Translations under genes and position numbers: made by a program
In this document: piece by piece, positions 1 to 11,570 of the stretch
Numbering within the stretch: the first letter of the stretch is position 1
How the letters are laid out: each line of letters starts with the position of its first letter
Source of the DNA: Pseudorasbora parva
Lineage: Eukaryota; Chordata; Actinopteri; Cypriniformes; Gobionidae
DNA: 64,000 bases
Direction: 5' to 3'
Assembly: GCF_024679245.1 (NCBI RefSeq)
Contig: NC_090174.1
Span: 48,385,974 to 48,449,973 of the forward strand
The notes under the pieces: model-generated
What the model was told of the DNA's origin: nothing
The model's input: the letters and a program-made list of their open reading frames with translations, nothing else
Databases searched by the model: none

Positions 1-403
1 GCAGGTGTAAATACATTCCTGCACACATTATATGTGCCAAGCTGACATTGTACTTTGATACTTATGTTTAACAATTTAACCACGAGGAACATTTTTCTTG
101 AATTTTAAAGAACTGAAAAGAGTCGTTCGGCTCACAGTTCAAGTCTTTTTTATGCACCTGATTCTTCCTCAGCCCAGAGTTCTCTGGTTGCATACTTCAG
201 AGTATTTATTCATATAACGTTCATTTTTGCATAATGTGCAAGAGTGAAGGAGGCATATTTGGTTGCAGAAAGAGGAAACAAAAACAGATATAATACTCAT
301 TAAAATGTCTCCCGACACTAGCACTGCATCCTAAATAGTATGTGAGATTAACATTAGTGCATCCCAATATTAAGCATGTTGAAAATACAAAGCCAAAACT
401 CCA
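1..403. other. Unassigned A/T-rich sequence
   Basis: I see no coding frame or recognisable repeat here. The Tc1-like element begins at its right edge. Confidence 0.5.
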
Positions 404-1590
404 CTGACCTAAAGGATTATTAGGAACACCTGTTCAATTTCTCATTAATGAAATTATCTAATCAACCAAATCACATGGCAGTTGCTTCAATGTATTTAGG
501 GGTGTGGTCCTGGTCAAGACAATCTTCTGAACTCCAAACTGAATGTCAGAATGGGAAAGAAAAGTGATTTAAGCGGCAGACGGGCCGGTCTGAGTATTTC
601 ACAAAATCCGCTCAGTTACTGAGATTTTCACACACAACCATTTCTAGGGTTTACAAAGAATGGAGTGAGAAGGAAAAAACATCCAGTATGTGGCAGTCCT
701 GTGGGCGAAAATGCCTTGTTGATGCTAGAGGTCAGAGGAGAATGGGCCGACGGATTCAAGCTGATAGAAGAGCAACTTTAACTGAAATAACCACTCGTTG
801 CAACCGAGGAATGCAGCAAAGCATTTGTGAAGCCACAACACGCACAACCTTGAGGCAGATGGGCTACAACAGCAGAAGACCCCACCGGGTAACACTCATC
901 TACACTACAAATAGGAAAAAAAGGCTACAATTTGCATGAGCTCACCGAAATTGGACAGTTGAACACTGGAAAAATGTTGCCTGGTCTGATGAGTCTCGAT
1001 TTCTGTTGAGACATTCAGATGGTAGAGTCAGAATTTAGAGTAAACAGAATGAGAACATGGATCCATCATGCCTTGTTACCACTGTGCAAGGTGGTGGTGG
1101 TGTAATGGCGTGGGGGATGCTTTCTTGGCACACTTTAGGCCCCTTAGGGCCAATTGGACATCGTTTAAACGGCCTACCAGAGCATTGTTTCTGACCATGT
1201 CCATCCCTTTATGACCACCATGTAGCCATCCACTAATGGCTAATTCCAGCAGGATAATGCACCATGTCACAAAGCTGGAATCATTTCAAACTGTTTTTTT
1301 GAACATGACAATAAGTTCACTGTACTAAAATGGCCCCCACAGTCACCAGATCTCAACCCAATAGAGTATCTTTGGGCTGTGGTGGAACAGGAGCTTTGTG
1401 CGTTGGATGTGCTTCCCAAAAATCTCCATCAACTGCAAGATGCTATCCAATCAATATGGGCCAACATTTCTAAAGAATGCTTTCAGCACCTTGTTGAATC
1501 AGTGCCACATAGAATTAAGGCAGTTCTGAAAGGTAAAGGGGGTCAAACACAGTATTAGTATAGTGTTCCTAATAATCCTTTAGGTGAGTG
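404..1590 (+). mobile_element. Tc1-like DNA transposon, near full length, inactive
   Basis: The ends form inverted repeats: the left reads CACTGACCTAAAGGATTATT and the right, reverse-complemented, reads CACTCACCTAAAGGATTATT, extending through AGGAACAC. The right flank is TA, the usual Tc1/mariner target; the left TA has mutated. Length is 1.19 kb, normal for a Tc1 element carrying a single transposase gene without introns. Confidence 0.9.
551..1557 (+). pseudogene. Tc1-like transposase pseudogene
   Basis: The remnant starts at ATG GGA AAG AAA AGT (MGKKS). The N-terminal DNA-binding part follows through about 950, then the DDE catalytic region. Near 1250 the sequence translates as FQQDNAPCHKA and near 1340 as SPDLNPIEYLW, the second and third catalytic-acid regions of Tc1 transposases, followed by the C-terminal region to about 1557. 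Several frameshifts and stops, for example after codon 8 of the helix-turn-helix region and around 940 and 1040, break the frame, so no functional protein is expected. Confidence 0.88.
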
Positions 1591-1724
1591 TATAATAGCT
1601 ATCTATAGATATCATTCAGCTGATACTGCTCACGATATTAGCTGAAAAACTGCCTGTATTGTAGACCTTTTTCTACTTTTTCCCCTAAAGTAGCAGGAAC
1701 ATGAAGTTTCCACAGCATTTTCTA

Positions 1725-1770
1725 GGAGGTAGTTCACCCAAAAATAAAAATTCTGTCATTTTCTCAACCA
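1725..1770 (+). repeat. Fragment of TTAA fold-back MITE (AGTTCACCCAAAAAT family)
   Basis: The segment contains GTAGTTCACCCAAAAATAAA followed by AATTCTGTCATT, the terminal motif also seen at 27501 and 59494. Only this end is present. Confidence 0.6.
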
Positions 1771-1864
1771 TGTAAAAATACGTTCTAAGAACATTTGCCT
1801 AACGTTCCCATTCAGTTATGAAAACATTATTTCTGAATATTCTCTTAACTTTCAAAAGGTCCAG

Positions 1865-1975
<111 letters not shown>

Positions 1976-2139
1976 GTTTTTGTGCTAACATTTTAAGATA
2001 TTTAGAAAAGGCCAGATAACTCTAGAAGGAGGTTTGTTCAAAACTTTTAGAGAACCTTACTAGAACTTTGTTAATATTCTAATTAGCTGGGCTGCATGAG
2101 TTTCTTTATAGATTTTTCTTATTTTTTTTATTTTTTTAT

Positions 2140-2285
2140 TTTTTTATTTTAACAATGAAATTCTGTGGGGTCCAATATTGTTTTGTTCTTCAAAATATAT
2201 TCTTCATATAAGAAATAAAGTCATACAGATTTGGAACAACATGGGGGTGAAACAAATACTGGCAAACTCTTTTGCAGTACATACT
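2140..2285 (+). repeat. Degenerate internal fragment of the same MITE family
   Basis: The fragment AAAGTCATACAGATTTGGAA followed by CAACATGGGGGTGAA is the degenerate form of the internal sequence typical of the AGTTCACCC family (compare 59713-59745). Confidence 0.5.
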
Positions 2286-3331
2286 TTCCCCCTTACCAAG
2301 CGCATACTTTCAGTGCATACTATAAGTAGGCGTATTGGGATGCAGCCCAGTGAACTCCTGACAGAACATTAAAACATCTAAAAATGTTATACCATCAAAG
2401 GAGCGTTAGGTTCGAATGGGCCGAGTTACCCAGGATGCATCGAGGCCCCTGGCATCGATCAGGATGAGCGTTGGGCCTGTATCTCTTGTTTATATGCGTA
2501 GTATGTTTGCTGGAGTGCAGCCAGATCAGAAGCGAAGCTCTCCATCAGAGTACATACATTCTGCACTAGAGGCAACGCTCTTTTAAAAGCAATGTTTTAG
2601 TTTACATGCACCTCACTGAGTTTGAGCCACAATGGGGGCAAGACCTACCGTTTGTGTTTATGTGTTTGTGTGCGTGCCATGCTCGAAACGCAGTGCCAGA
2701 GATCTGCGGTGAGAGCAGCTGCCCTTATTTTTATTTCTGTTTTCTGTGCGAGATGGATAAGGAGGAAGGCAGAGAGATGCTTTTATCAGCACGCCTTGTT
2801 TTTTGGCCTTGTATGCACACGCACACGGAAGGTTTAGACCCTGCCATCAAGCGCACTAGGGAAAGAGTCTCTTGTGGTTTGAACCAGAGGGATTATGGGC
2901 TTTAGCTCTCTATCAAGCTCACTGTGTTGCCATATCTCTCCCCCTGTTACTGGTTCCTGTCTCTCTCCCACAGGGCCTGTGCCCTTCAAATACTTGGCTG
3001 TGTAACAATGGCCTGCGGTGCACAACGCCACCAGTGTTGCCTAGACGTAGACGTGGATATAGATCTAGATAACGCAGATATACAGGCGGGGCAGAAATGC
3101 CACTCAATTCATTTCAAGAAAAAAGGTATTATTCGTATATAGTTGTGCACGTATGATTTCAACCGAATCACATTCACTGATAATATAAAGTAGAGATATT
3201 CAATTAAAGTTCCAAGAGGCCCAATCTCTACATCTCCTTCCCAGCAAGGACGGTCCAAACAATACACTGTCTACACTTACACTGTAAAAGGAGACAATGC
3301 GTTGTATGGCTATGAAACAATACAAGCTAAC
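2286..3331. other. Unassigned, no credible gene
   Basis: Short open frames overlap on both strands at 2606-3142, but none shows a recognisable family, conserved motif or codon pattern. I treat the stretch as non-coding. Confidence 0.5.
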
Positions 3332-3530
3332 AATACCTTTTATGATATAACAAAATATTTCTGTTTCAAATAAATGCTGATTTGAACTTTCTATTCATCA
3401 AAGAATCATGGAAAAAAGAAAAAAGTATCTTGGTTTCCACAGAAATCAGTTTCAGCATTGATTGAAAGAACTGTTTCTTGAGCACCAAATCAGCATATTA
3501 TAATGAATTCTTAAGGATCATGTGAAATCA
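3332..3530 (-). repeat. Fragment of dispersed repeat R3 (GTCAAAAGTTTGG-ended MITE)
   Basis: The segment shares TTTCAAATAAATGCTG, GAACTTTCTATTCATCAAAG, TTTCTTGAGCACCAAATCAG and GGATCATGTGA with copies at 48385-48861 and, in opposite orientation, 44306-44558 and 57210-57575. The terminal inverted repeats are missing here. Confidence 0.75.
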
Positions 3531-3545
3531 AAGTACTCACCCTCA

Positions 3546-5139
3546 TGCCGTTTTTGGGTGAAAATGAAATTTTAAAATAATTATCTTTTTTTTTTTTAAG
3601 TAAAAAATGTAAAGTAATTATACGTTTTTTTTATATAAATGGATGAGCTTAAGAGACTTTTTGTAAATTGCGCATTTCATCATCATGCAATAATCATCAT
3701 CATGAATGGTGGTAAATATGTTCACTGTAGCACTGGGTCTCTGTATGTTGTTCGGGTGTTTCTGATCTCTACAATGACCTAAAATCGTCTTAAATCAACT
3801 GCCCTCAGAGGGATGCCATGCATGACAGGCAAGGCTGTGGAAAAAGATGATGATCCATGACCAGGATGCAATGGCACGCCAATCATTATGTGCAGGAAAA
3901 AACTTTTTTCTTCTGCCAGTGATTGATTTCAAATATTTTGCACAGTGTGGAATTAGAAGTATGACAGATTTGCTAATTATAAAGAAAAGCAAAAAAAAAA
4001 AAAAAATTAAAAAAGCAAACCAGTTCCCTTAATTAATGTAGGCCTATTTGTGCACAGTTGCTTTGCTCTATTAAATATCACTAATTAATAATATTTTCCT
4101 ATGAGTTTTGGTATCCTAATTGCTCAAAGTAGCCTTGGGGCAACATATAAAATTAGATGTAATATTTTTTTTCTATGGAAAATAAATGTCTGCTTTAAAG
4201 GTTAAATCTCAGACATTAGAAATGTAGAGATGCAGCTTCATTTATACAGTGTAAAAAACAGTATTAATAGTAAAAAACAGTTCTGAGTGGAATGGCTGTT
4301 TATATCAATATGACAAATGATTCACGGCCCAGGTGGAACCAATACTGGGTTCAGATGTGGAGCATAGTACACTAATTGGTGAATTCTGATATATAGGATG
4401 AATATATACAGGCTATAAGTCCTCTAAAATCATGTTTATCTTATAATGGAGAAGAATGGAGAAGAAGAAACGATTCACATGGTAAAGTCAGAGAGCTAAA
4501 CCTAGAGCTTTTTCGTCTGACAGCTGAACAGAACCAAAGATGAACTAATTAATGACTGTAGCACTGAACCAGCAGAGAAGAACAGGAGTGCTGCTTTAGC
4601 CATTTAAATTACAATGAGAGGGAGAGAGAGACGGAAAGAGAGTGCGACAGACAGAGAGAATAAAGACCCCTCAAGAGAGACCGGCTATTGAAAGAAAGCC
4701 CACATATGGATCTGTTAATGGGATGCTCTGACCCCCTCCGCCACTTCAATGGTTAAGTGACAACAAAATCCGCTCAAAGTGGCTGAGCATGTCAAGGTAT
4801 GTGGGCATAAGAAGAAGGAAGGTGAAGCAGTGAGGCTGAAAGACAAAAAACTTCTACAGTGAATTCAAATGAAGCAGAATGCAAAATCTGCCTCTCCAGC
4901 AAAGCCACCTCAAAGTCAACATGAAACGGCCTTCTACTTTTGTATGCGACAGATTTCATAGCACATTTCGGAATATTTACAAGATAAAAGTAGGCCAGGG
5001 CTTGATTTTATTCATGTGGAATTGGCTAGAAAAAAATGAAAATTGGGCGTTCCACACCAGAACCCACCTTTGAAGGTTAAAGTTCAAGTTCACACTCCAG
5101 AGCAACTCAATATATCCAAATGGTAGTGCTGCATTAGCA
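3546..5139. other. Unassigned A/T-rich intergenic sequence
   Basis: The stretch contains short poly-A/T tracts (3583-3598, 3991-4006) and a GA-rich stretch near 4614-4680. No coding frame or firm repeat was recognised. Confidence 0.5.
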
Positions 5140-5235
5140 TTTACAGTGCATTCATGCATTTGGCAGAGACTTTAATCCAAAGCGACTTCAAGGTATACGT
5201 TTTATTCATTTATGCATGAGCTTAGTGTTGCACCA
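5140..5235 (+). repeat. Degenerate retroposon-tail-like fragment
   Basis: CATTTGGCAGAGACTTTAAT followed by CCAAAGCGACTTCAAG resembles a widespread fish retroposon segment of the form CATTTRGCAGAYGCTTTTAT then CCAAAGCGACTTACA. Related but degraded segments occur at 42295-42372 and 60778-60830 (opposite orientation). Confidence 0.5.
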
Positions 5236-5467
5236 TGCATGTTGCCTTTTCAAAGCATTGTTATTTCCTACTTCCATTATCTTTATTATATTAACATTAA
5301 ATGTATGTCAACTACTAGCAATATACCTACAACAAAAGCCTAAAAATGCTACATAATTTTTTATAAAACATTATTTCTGGCCTAAGTGAGGAAAGTTTCA
5401 GAAGTCATTACATTAATGAACAATAACAAAGACAAATGTTCCTTCTGAATACACAGTAAGACGTGCA

Positions 5468-7017
5468 TTAAAGGAGTGGTTGATTGTGATTTCCCTTTTT
5501 TAACTTTAGTTAGTGTGTAATCTGTAATCTTAAGTTTCAAAAAGTTTAAAACAAAGGGAGATATTTTCTTAAGGACTACAGCAAATGGCTAGTACAACGA
5601 ATTCCTCCAGGGTTAGTGACATCACTAACCCTCAAATTGACTTAAACCCTGCCCACGGGAACATGCAACAAAGGGGGTGAGGCCACGTTGAGTTGCTGTG
5701 GTGTTGTTCGTCATGCCGTCGATCTACGCGAGTTCAATGCAGCATTCTTAAAAACGCTTGCTCTGAAAGATGGAGCAGTTCCTACTTTAAAAGCAGAAGT
5801 TATAGTTTATTAGCTTAGAAATCTAGACACACCCTATAGTGGCAGCAAATCTAATCTGCCAGGAGTGTCGTCTAGCAACTCTCAATACCCTTCTGAGCTG
5901 TTAATAACCAAACTCTGGTCGGGCCAATCACATCGTGTATAGAGTCGGTGGGCGGGGCTTAACATAATGACGGCCGAGCTGCACTTGCGTGCTTCTAGTA
6001 AACACAGAAGCTGGCAAATGGCGGTCTTTCGAATTAGCTTTGGCTGCGACTCTGGAAGACTTGGAGTTAAGCTTTTCTCTGAGAAAAGAACAAAGAATGG
6101 CACTGAAGTCATTCTTAAAAAGGGAAGATGTGTTCGGAGTTTTGCCGATCGGATACAGCAAAAGTTTAATCTGTCAATGATCTCCGCTTCACGTTGCTCT
6201 TGTTGGTTGTAGCGCTATCCTATCGCGTGCAGAGGGAGTTTGAAAGACAACCGTTTATCCCGCCCCTCGGATTAAGCCCTGTCAATGGTGAGTTTCCAGA
6301 GGGGTCTGGCTTGTCAGGCTAATAGTTTATGGGCCACAGCCTGTAATTATGTTTTATTCGATGTTGATTTCAATAGTTTCTATAATTTTTTTATGTTGTA
6401 GCAATGCTGTTTTGCATTGTTTTGTGATTAGGCTATTTAGTTTACTAAAACTAGTTAGATTGGTTTTGTTTGTTATTTTGGCTTTTGCCCTGAAGAAATG
6501 AAGAAATGCTCCTACAATCTTAAGTGTTCTTTGTTACTGTTTTTCCTATGTTTCTTAAATGAAATTTTTTGCTTGATTTATGGTTCTGGTGTTAAATCAG
6601 TGATGGGAAGGGAGACAGGGGCTCTGAAGACGGTTAATGCGTTTAGTTTATTTAATATTTTTTTAATCTGTTCCTTCTCCTCTCACTAGACAGGGGCAGT
6701 TTGTTACACAATTGTTTACAATCCACCGGAGCACAAGCAGCTACGGTAAGGGGCGTGACGTTTCCGGACAGCGAATCACAACTCACTGTACCAGCTAACC
6801 AATCTGAGCCCATTGTGTATTTCTGAGGGAGGGGCTTCATATAACCCGGAAACCATCAGTGTTTTTACAAAAAGGGACACAGTGGTGTAGAACAAAGCTA
6901 AATTAAGTGAAAAACAATGCATTTAAAAAAAAAAGAAATGAAGCATGAACATGTTAGACTGCACCCCGTAAACACAATCAAGCTTTTGAAAAAAAAGGTG
7001 ATCAACCACCCATTTAA
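5468..7017 (+). mobile_element. TTAA-ended non-autonomous DNA transposon, interrupted by R1
   Basis: The left end reads TTAAAGGAGTGGTTGATTGT and the right end, reverse-complemented, reads TTAAATGGGTGGTTGATCAC, so both carry a GTGGTTGAT inverted repeat next to TTAA. TTAA ends suggest a piggyBac-like mechanism, but no transposase is present. The element is split by the R1 copy at 5811-6321. The right part contains CCAAT-type sites near 6770-6810. The uninterrupted length would be about 1.03 kb. Confidence 0.72.
5811..6321 (+). mobile_element. R1 copy A: TAGCCT-ended element with helicase fragment
   Basis: The ends are TAGCTTAGAAATCTAGAC and, reverse-complemented at the right, TAGCCTGACAAGCCAGAC, an imperfect inverted repeat. 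It is flanked by a perfect 9-bp direct repeat ATAGTTTAT (5802-5810 and 6322-6330), clear proof of insertion. Inside are GGGCCAATCACAT and GGGCGGGGCTT, followed by a frame (5989-6180) reading LRKEQRMALKSFLKREDVFG and then VLPIGYSKSLICQ, which resembles the Q-motif and Walker A region of RecQ-type helicases with the Walker motif damaged. The 9-bp duplication is typical of Mutator-like elements; that assignment is inference. Confidence 0.85.
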
Positions 7018-8830
7018 GAATGTAAATAGATCTAATTTCGATTTTGTGTCGACTTGAATAATGTCACAATGGTGTATTTTTATCAGTTTTATGGTTCTCA
7101 TTAAATGAATCTGATAAGTATGTCTAATAAGACAGGCCTGAGGTAGAGCCGTCTCACTCTCTGTCTCTGCAAAAGGGAATTGCAGTGGCCCGGTTCACGG
7201 TGCCTGAGGGGCCAATCTGCACACGGGGCCACAGAGGCACACAGTCAGAGATTGGAGACTAGGGCACTAGCAACGCTGCAATTATCCTGATTACCAACCA
7301 GGACGACTTTACGCTCCAGGGCTGCTCTGAACCCCCCCGCCTGTTCAGACTCTTTCTTTCTCCAAAGTCTACCTTCCTGTAACACTGCAACAGCACATCT
7401 GAGCCAGTCAGCGTAAAGTGTAATCCTTCTGAAACCAAATGATCACTCAAAGAGATGGTGCTTCATAGGACAGGAGCAGCTGGTGATGGTCCATATGTCT
7501 TCTTAAAGCCAAAGAAGATGAGAGGACTCGACTCTCAAAGATTCTATACGGGGTCTAATGCTATTATTCGTATGGACGCTAAGAGGCCTATTGTTCCTGA
7601 CACCAATCTGTCTCTCTGTTTGCATTAGGGCTTGGGCCAGTTCAGCAAGATGCTAAGCACAACTGAGTTACACTTCATAAAAACTTTAACTTTGACATAA
7701 TACAATGCTTAGTAGATTTAGCTGCATTAAAATACAATATATATATAATGCGCAGAGACAACTATAAGTCTTAGTTGACTTCCTGGGCAGTGTAAACACA
7801 GTCTCTCTTTGGTACTTTCAAAACATTGTTCTGCTCGAGTGCTCCGACAGGTCAACATATGGCATGAGTTTAAGGCGGGACAAAGTATTTGTCCAAACAA
7901 TGGAGTGGTTAAAAAAAATAATAATAATTTGCAATCACATTGGGTGCTGCTAAATATGTTTGACAGTATATTAATCTGTTTCAAGACATTTCAAACTATT
8001 TAATGTAGACTACATACATTTTTATATTAAAATAAATACAGTTCTAAGTTAAATTATTTTAACATATACTGTAAAAAAACATGGCAGCGACATTTAATGT
8101 TTTACGTATTTAAATAAAAAAAAATTCATTCATTTTTCATTCACTGAAATAATGTTAACATGCAAAACTAAAAACATTTTTTTCTTCGACATCCCATAGT
8201 GCAACCTGGTGCCATACTTTTACCAACATACGCAGCCACCCACGTGATGTAAAAGAAAAAGGGACTCACCAGACGACCTTCTTCCACTGCTCCAAGGTCC
8301 AGTTCCAGTGCTTGTGTGCCCATTTTAGGTGCTTTCAATAGTAGACATAGGTCATCACAGGTACTCTGATTGTTCTGTAGCTGTGCAGCTCTATATGCAG
8401 CAGTGTGATGCACTGTGTATGCCTATTCTGTCAATTTCCTCCCATAACATTAACATTTTGTGTGACTTGTGCCCCAGTAGAACTTCTGTTGGCTCGGACC
8501 AGATGGGATAGTGTTCCTTGCCCTTGTGCATCGATGAGCCTTGGGCGCCCAACACCCTGTCACTGGTTTGTGGTTTGTCCCTCCTTGGACCACTGTTGGT
8601 AAATTCTCACCGCTGTTAACCAGGAGCAATCCACAAACCCCGCTGTTTCAGAAATACTCTGACCCAGTCGCTCAGATCTTCATTTCTGTCCTTCTGCATC
8701 CAACACGTTTATTACGAACTTCTTTCTTACCATCTAATCTACCCAGACCTTAATACGTGGCCTTGTTAAGAAATGACCAATGATATTTGCTTCACCTGTG
8801 ACTGGTCATTATGTCATAGAGTTATCTATA
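7018..8830. other. Unassigned intergenic sequence
   Basis: No convincing coding frame or recognised element was found. A short (TA)6 lies near 7738-7748. Small open frames are chance. Confidence 0.5.
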
Positions 8831-9891
8831 TACAGGAGCTGGTCATATAATTAGAATATCATCAAAAAGTTGATTTATTTCACCAATTCCATTCAAAAAG
8901 TGAAACTTGTATATTATATTTATTCATTCATTACACACAGACTGATACATTTCAAATGTTTATTTCTTTTAATTTTGATGATTATAACTGACAACTAAGG
9001 AAAATCCAAAATTCACCATCTTAGAAAATTAGAATATTGTGAAAAGGATCAATATTGAAGACACCTGGTGCCATACTCTAATCAGCTAATTAACTCAAAA
9101 CTCCTGCAAAGGCCTTTAAATGGTCTCAGTCTGGTTCTGTAGGCTACACAAACATGGGGAAGACTGCTGCTGACAGTTGTCCAAAAGACGAGCATTGACA
9201 CCTTGCACAAGGAGGGCAAGACACAAAAGGTCATTGCAAAAGAGGCTGGCTGTTCACAGAGCTGTGTCCAAGCACATTAATAGAGATCCGAAGGAAAGGA
9301 AAAGATGTGGTAGAAAAAAAGTGTATAAGCAATAGGGATAACCACATCCTGGAGAGGATTGTGAAACAAAACCCATTCAAAAATGTGGGGGAGATTCACA
9401 AAGAGTGGACTGCAGCTGGAGTCAGTGCTTCAAGAACCACTACGCACGTAGCGTATACCTACACTACGTATACAAGACATGGGTTTCAGCTGTCCCATTC
9501 CTTGTGTCAAGCCACGCTTGAACGACAGACAGCGTCAGAAGCGTCTCACCTGGGCTAAAGACAAAAAGGACTGTTGAGTGGTCCAAAGTTATGTTCTCTG
9601 ATGAAAGTAAATTTTGCATCAGGACCCCAGATTCAGTGATAGTTTGGGGTGCCATGTTTTCAGTTGGCAAAGATTTCTAAAAATCCTTTCTTTGTATTAT
9701 TAAGTAATATTCTAATTTTCTGAGACACTGAATTTGGGATTTTCCTTAGTTTTAATCATCAAAAGAAACAAACATTTTAAATATATCAGTCTGTGTGTAA
9801 TGAATGGAAATGCAAGTTTCCCTTTTTGAATGGAATTGTTGAAATAAATCAACTTTTTGATGATATTCTAATTATATGACCAGCACCTGTA
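8831..9891 (+). mobile_element. Tc1-like transposon with long (about 200 bp) inverted repeats, internally deleted
   Basis: The left end reads TACAGGAGCTGGTCATATAA and the right end reverse-complemented reads TACAGGTGCTGGTCATATAA. Similarity continues inward for roughly 200 bp on both sides (TTAGAATATCATCAAAAAG, GACTGATAYATTT, GGAAAATCC). Terminal TA dinucleotides fit a Tc1/mariner target site. Confidence 0.9.
9152..9660 (+). pseudogene. Truncated Tc1-like transposase
   Basis: The remnant starts at ATGGGGAAGACTGCTGCTGA, matching the usual start of this Tc1 subfamily. The paired-like DNA-binding region, HILERIVKQNPF and the linker follow, then the first part of the catalytic domain (VEWSKVMFSDES, VIVWGAM). 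The sequence then jumps into the right inverted repeat, so the last two catalytic acids and the C terminus are missing. Frame breaks occur near 9180, 9280 and 9590. It is non-functional. Confidence 0.82.
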
Positions 9892-11570
9892 GAGAGGGTA
9901 TGCATCGACGCCGGAGCAAGCACCCTCAGCCGGGAATTATGTCGCTTTTCAGGCAACCCATAACACGTTTTTTTCCTACCCATAAAACAGAGTGCACTGG
10001 AACTCATGAACTCGTTCTAGATCGATGTACTCCCAGTCAGGAGCCCTGACGTCACATAGCCTGCAAAACATCAATGGCAGCCTCTACGGATGCAGTGTTT
10101 GGTTGTACACGACCTTTTACAAATAAAGTTTTAAAAAAAAAGGTATATAAGCTTCTCTTGCCTTATACACATTTTTTTTCTACTCAGTTTCTCTCAAATA
10201 AGAAAGGAGTAGGCTAAGCATCTTTGGTGATAGAAATTATTGTAAAAGAGCATAAGCCCCGTATGGACCGCCATGCTTTGTTTACATCTACAGTAGCTAC
10301 CGAAATTCCTTGCACTCAGGCAGTTTGGCGTGCCTTTCCCTGAAGTTGTGAGTAGTGGTTTGAACTGAAGTTGTGACTTACGGGCTCAAAAACCTGCCTA
10401 GAACCCAGCATTATGCTGCCTTCATGTGCTATCAGGATTTTTTAAAAGTTTAAGAGTTTCCTAGGTAACCATAAAATTGCACATTAATCCCCTTCTGTGT
10501 TTACCACTGGGAAGTTGGGAAATGATTGTGATACCCAAATTCCTGAGATGGGCGTGCCAACTTTAAACATGGTGGCGAAGAGAACTACTGATGTGGAAGG
10601 TGTGATTTAATTAAGTTTTTCCCCGAAAACAGCTAGCTTGTCTTGACATTATGTAGTGCATATTTACATGTACAAGTTATCATTTGAAGCATATTGTATG
10701 TTTGGCACACAGCTAAAATAGCCTGCATTTGACCGAAATTACAGAAGCAGCAGAAAGCAGACTATCTGGAATGTTTATGGTTGTAAGTGCATGGGACACT
10801 TGGTTTTAATAAGATTTTCCCAGTAAATAGGCAAGAATACACCTGGTGTCCTCCATGATTCCTGTTCATTTTGATAACAAAGCACTTATATGCAACAAGC
10901 TCGTAATCACGATTTATAAAGTGGGAATTAGAAAGGTTTGACTCTATATAGTGTTCTATACAACTTGGCAAGGATCTACTATCTAGTGATCCATGAATAT
11001 TGACATGCAGCCATGAATCGTGATTTCTTGACATTTATATGAGCTTGATTTCGATACATAAATATTTATCACTGTCAGTCATCACAATTTTGAGAGCGAA
11101 TCCCACATGTATATGAGGATATGGGTATTGAAGCATGTAGCCGATGTGACCGCTTAAGAATGGAAAACATAAGTGTTATTCAAATTCTGAATATATTATA
11201 GGCCTATTAATTTTTTATATGGCTCCCTTTATAAATCACTTAAAGCTGTCACTCATTCAATGAACACGATCTCACAAAATCAATGAGTGAAGCTGGCGAC
11301 ACAATGAATCTCTTATTTACATAATGTCTACACTTTGTTAGAGGATTAGCGCACATTAACTCAGCACTGAGAACAACTGGAGCGGTGAGTTCTAACCAAA
11401 ACACCCGTGATTGGCCATTGCGATTTAGAAATCAACAAACATGTCTGTGATTGGCAAATACAGAAACGCACTGGCTTTTTCTAATAATATGCTATTACTA
11501 CAAATTCTTACAGAGGATTACAGATCCTAGACCAAAAGTGTTGGGCAGCTTTTCCCTAAAAGCAAGTAGC
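9892..11570. other. Degenerate repeat-like intergenic sequence
   Basis: The segment 10425-10560 (CTGCCTTCATGTGCTATCAG ... GGGAAGTTGGGAAATG) looks like a worn DNA-transposon fragment. An apparent short frame near 10074-10140 (MAASTDAVFGCTR) is not assignable. Nothing else is supported. Confidence 0.4.

Noticed and set aside
5967..6212. R1 open frames as a host helicase gene
   Set aside because: The same frame occurs in dispersed copies with insertion duplications and stops right after motif I, so it belongs to a mobile element.
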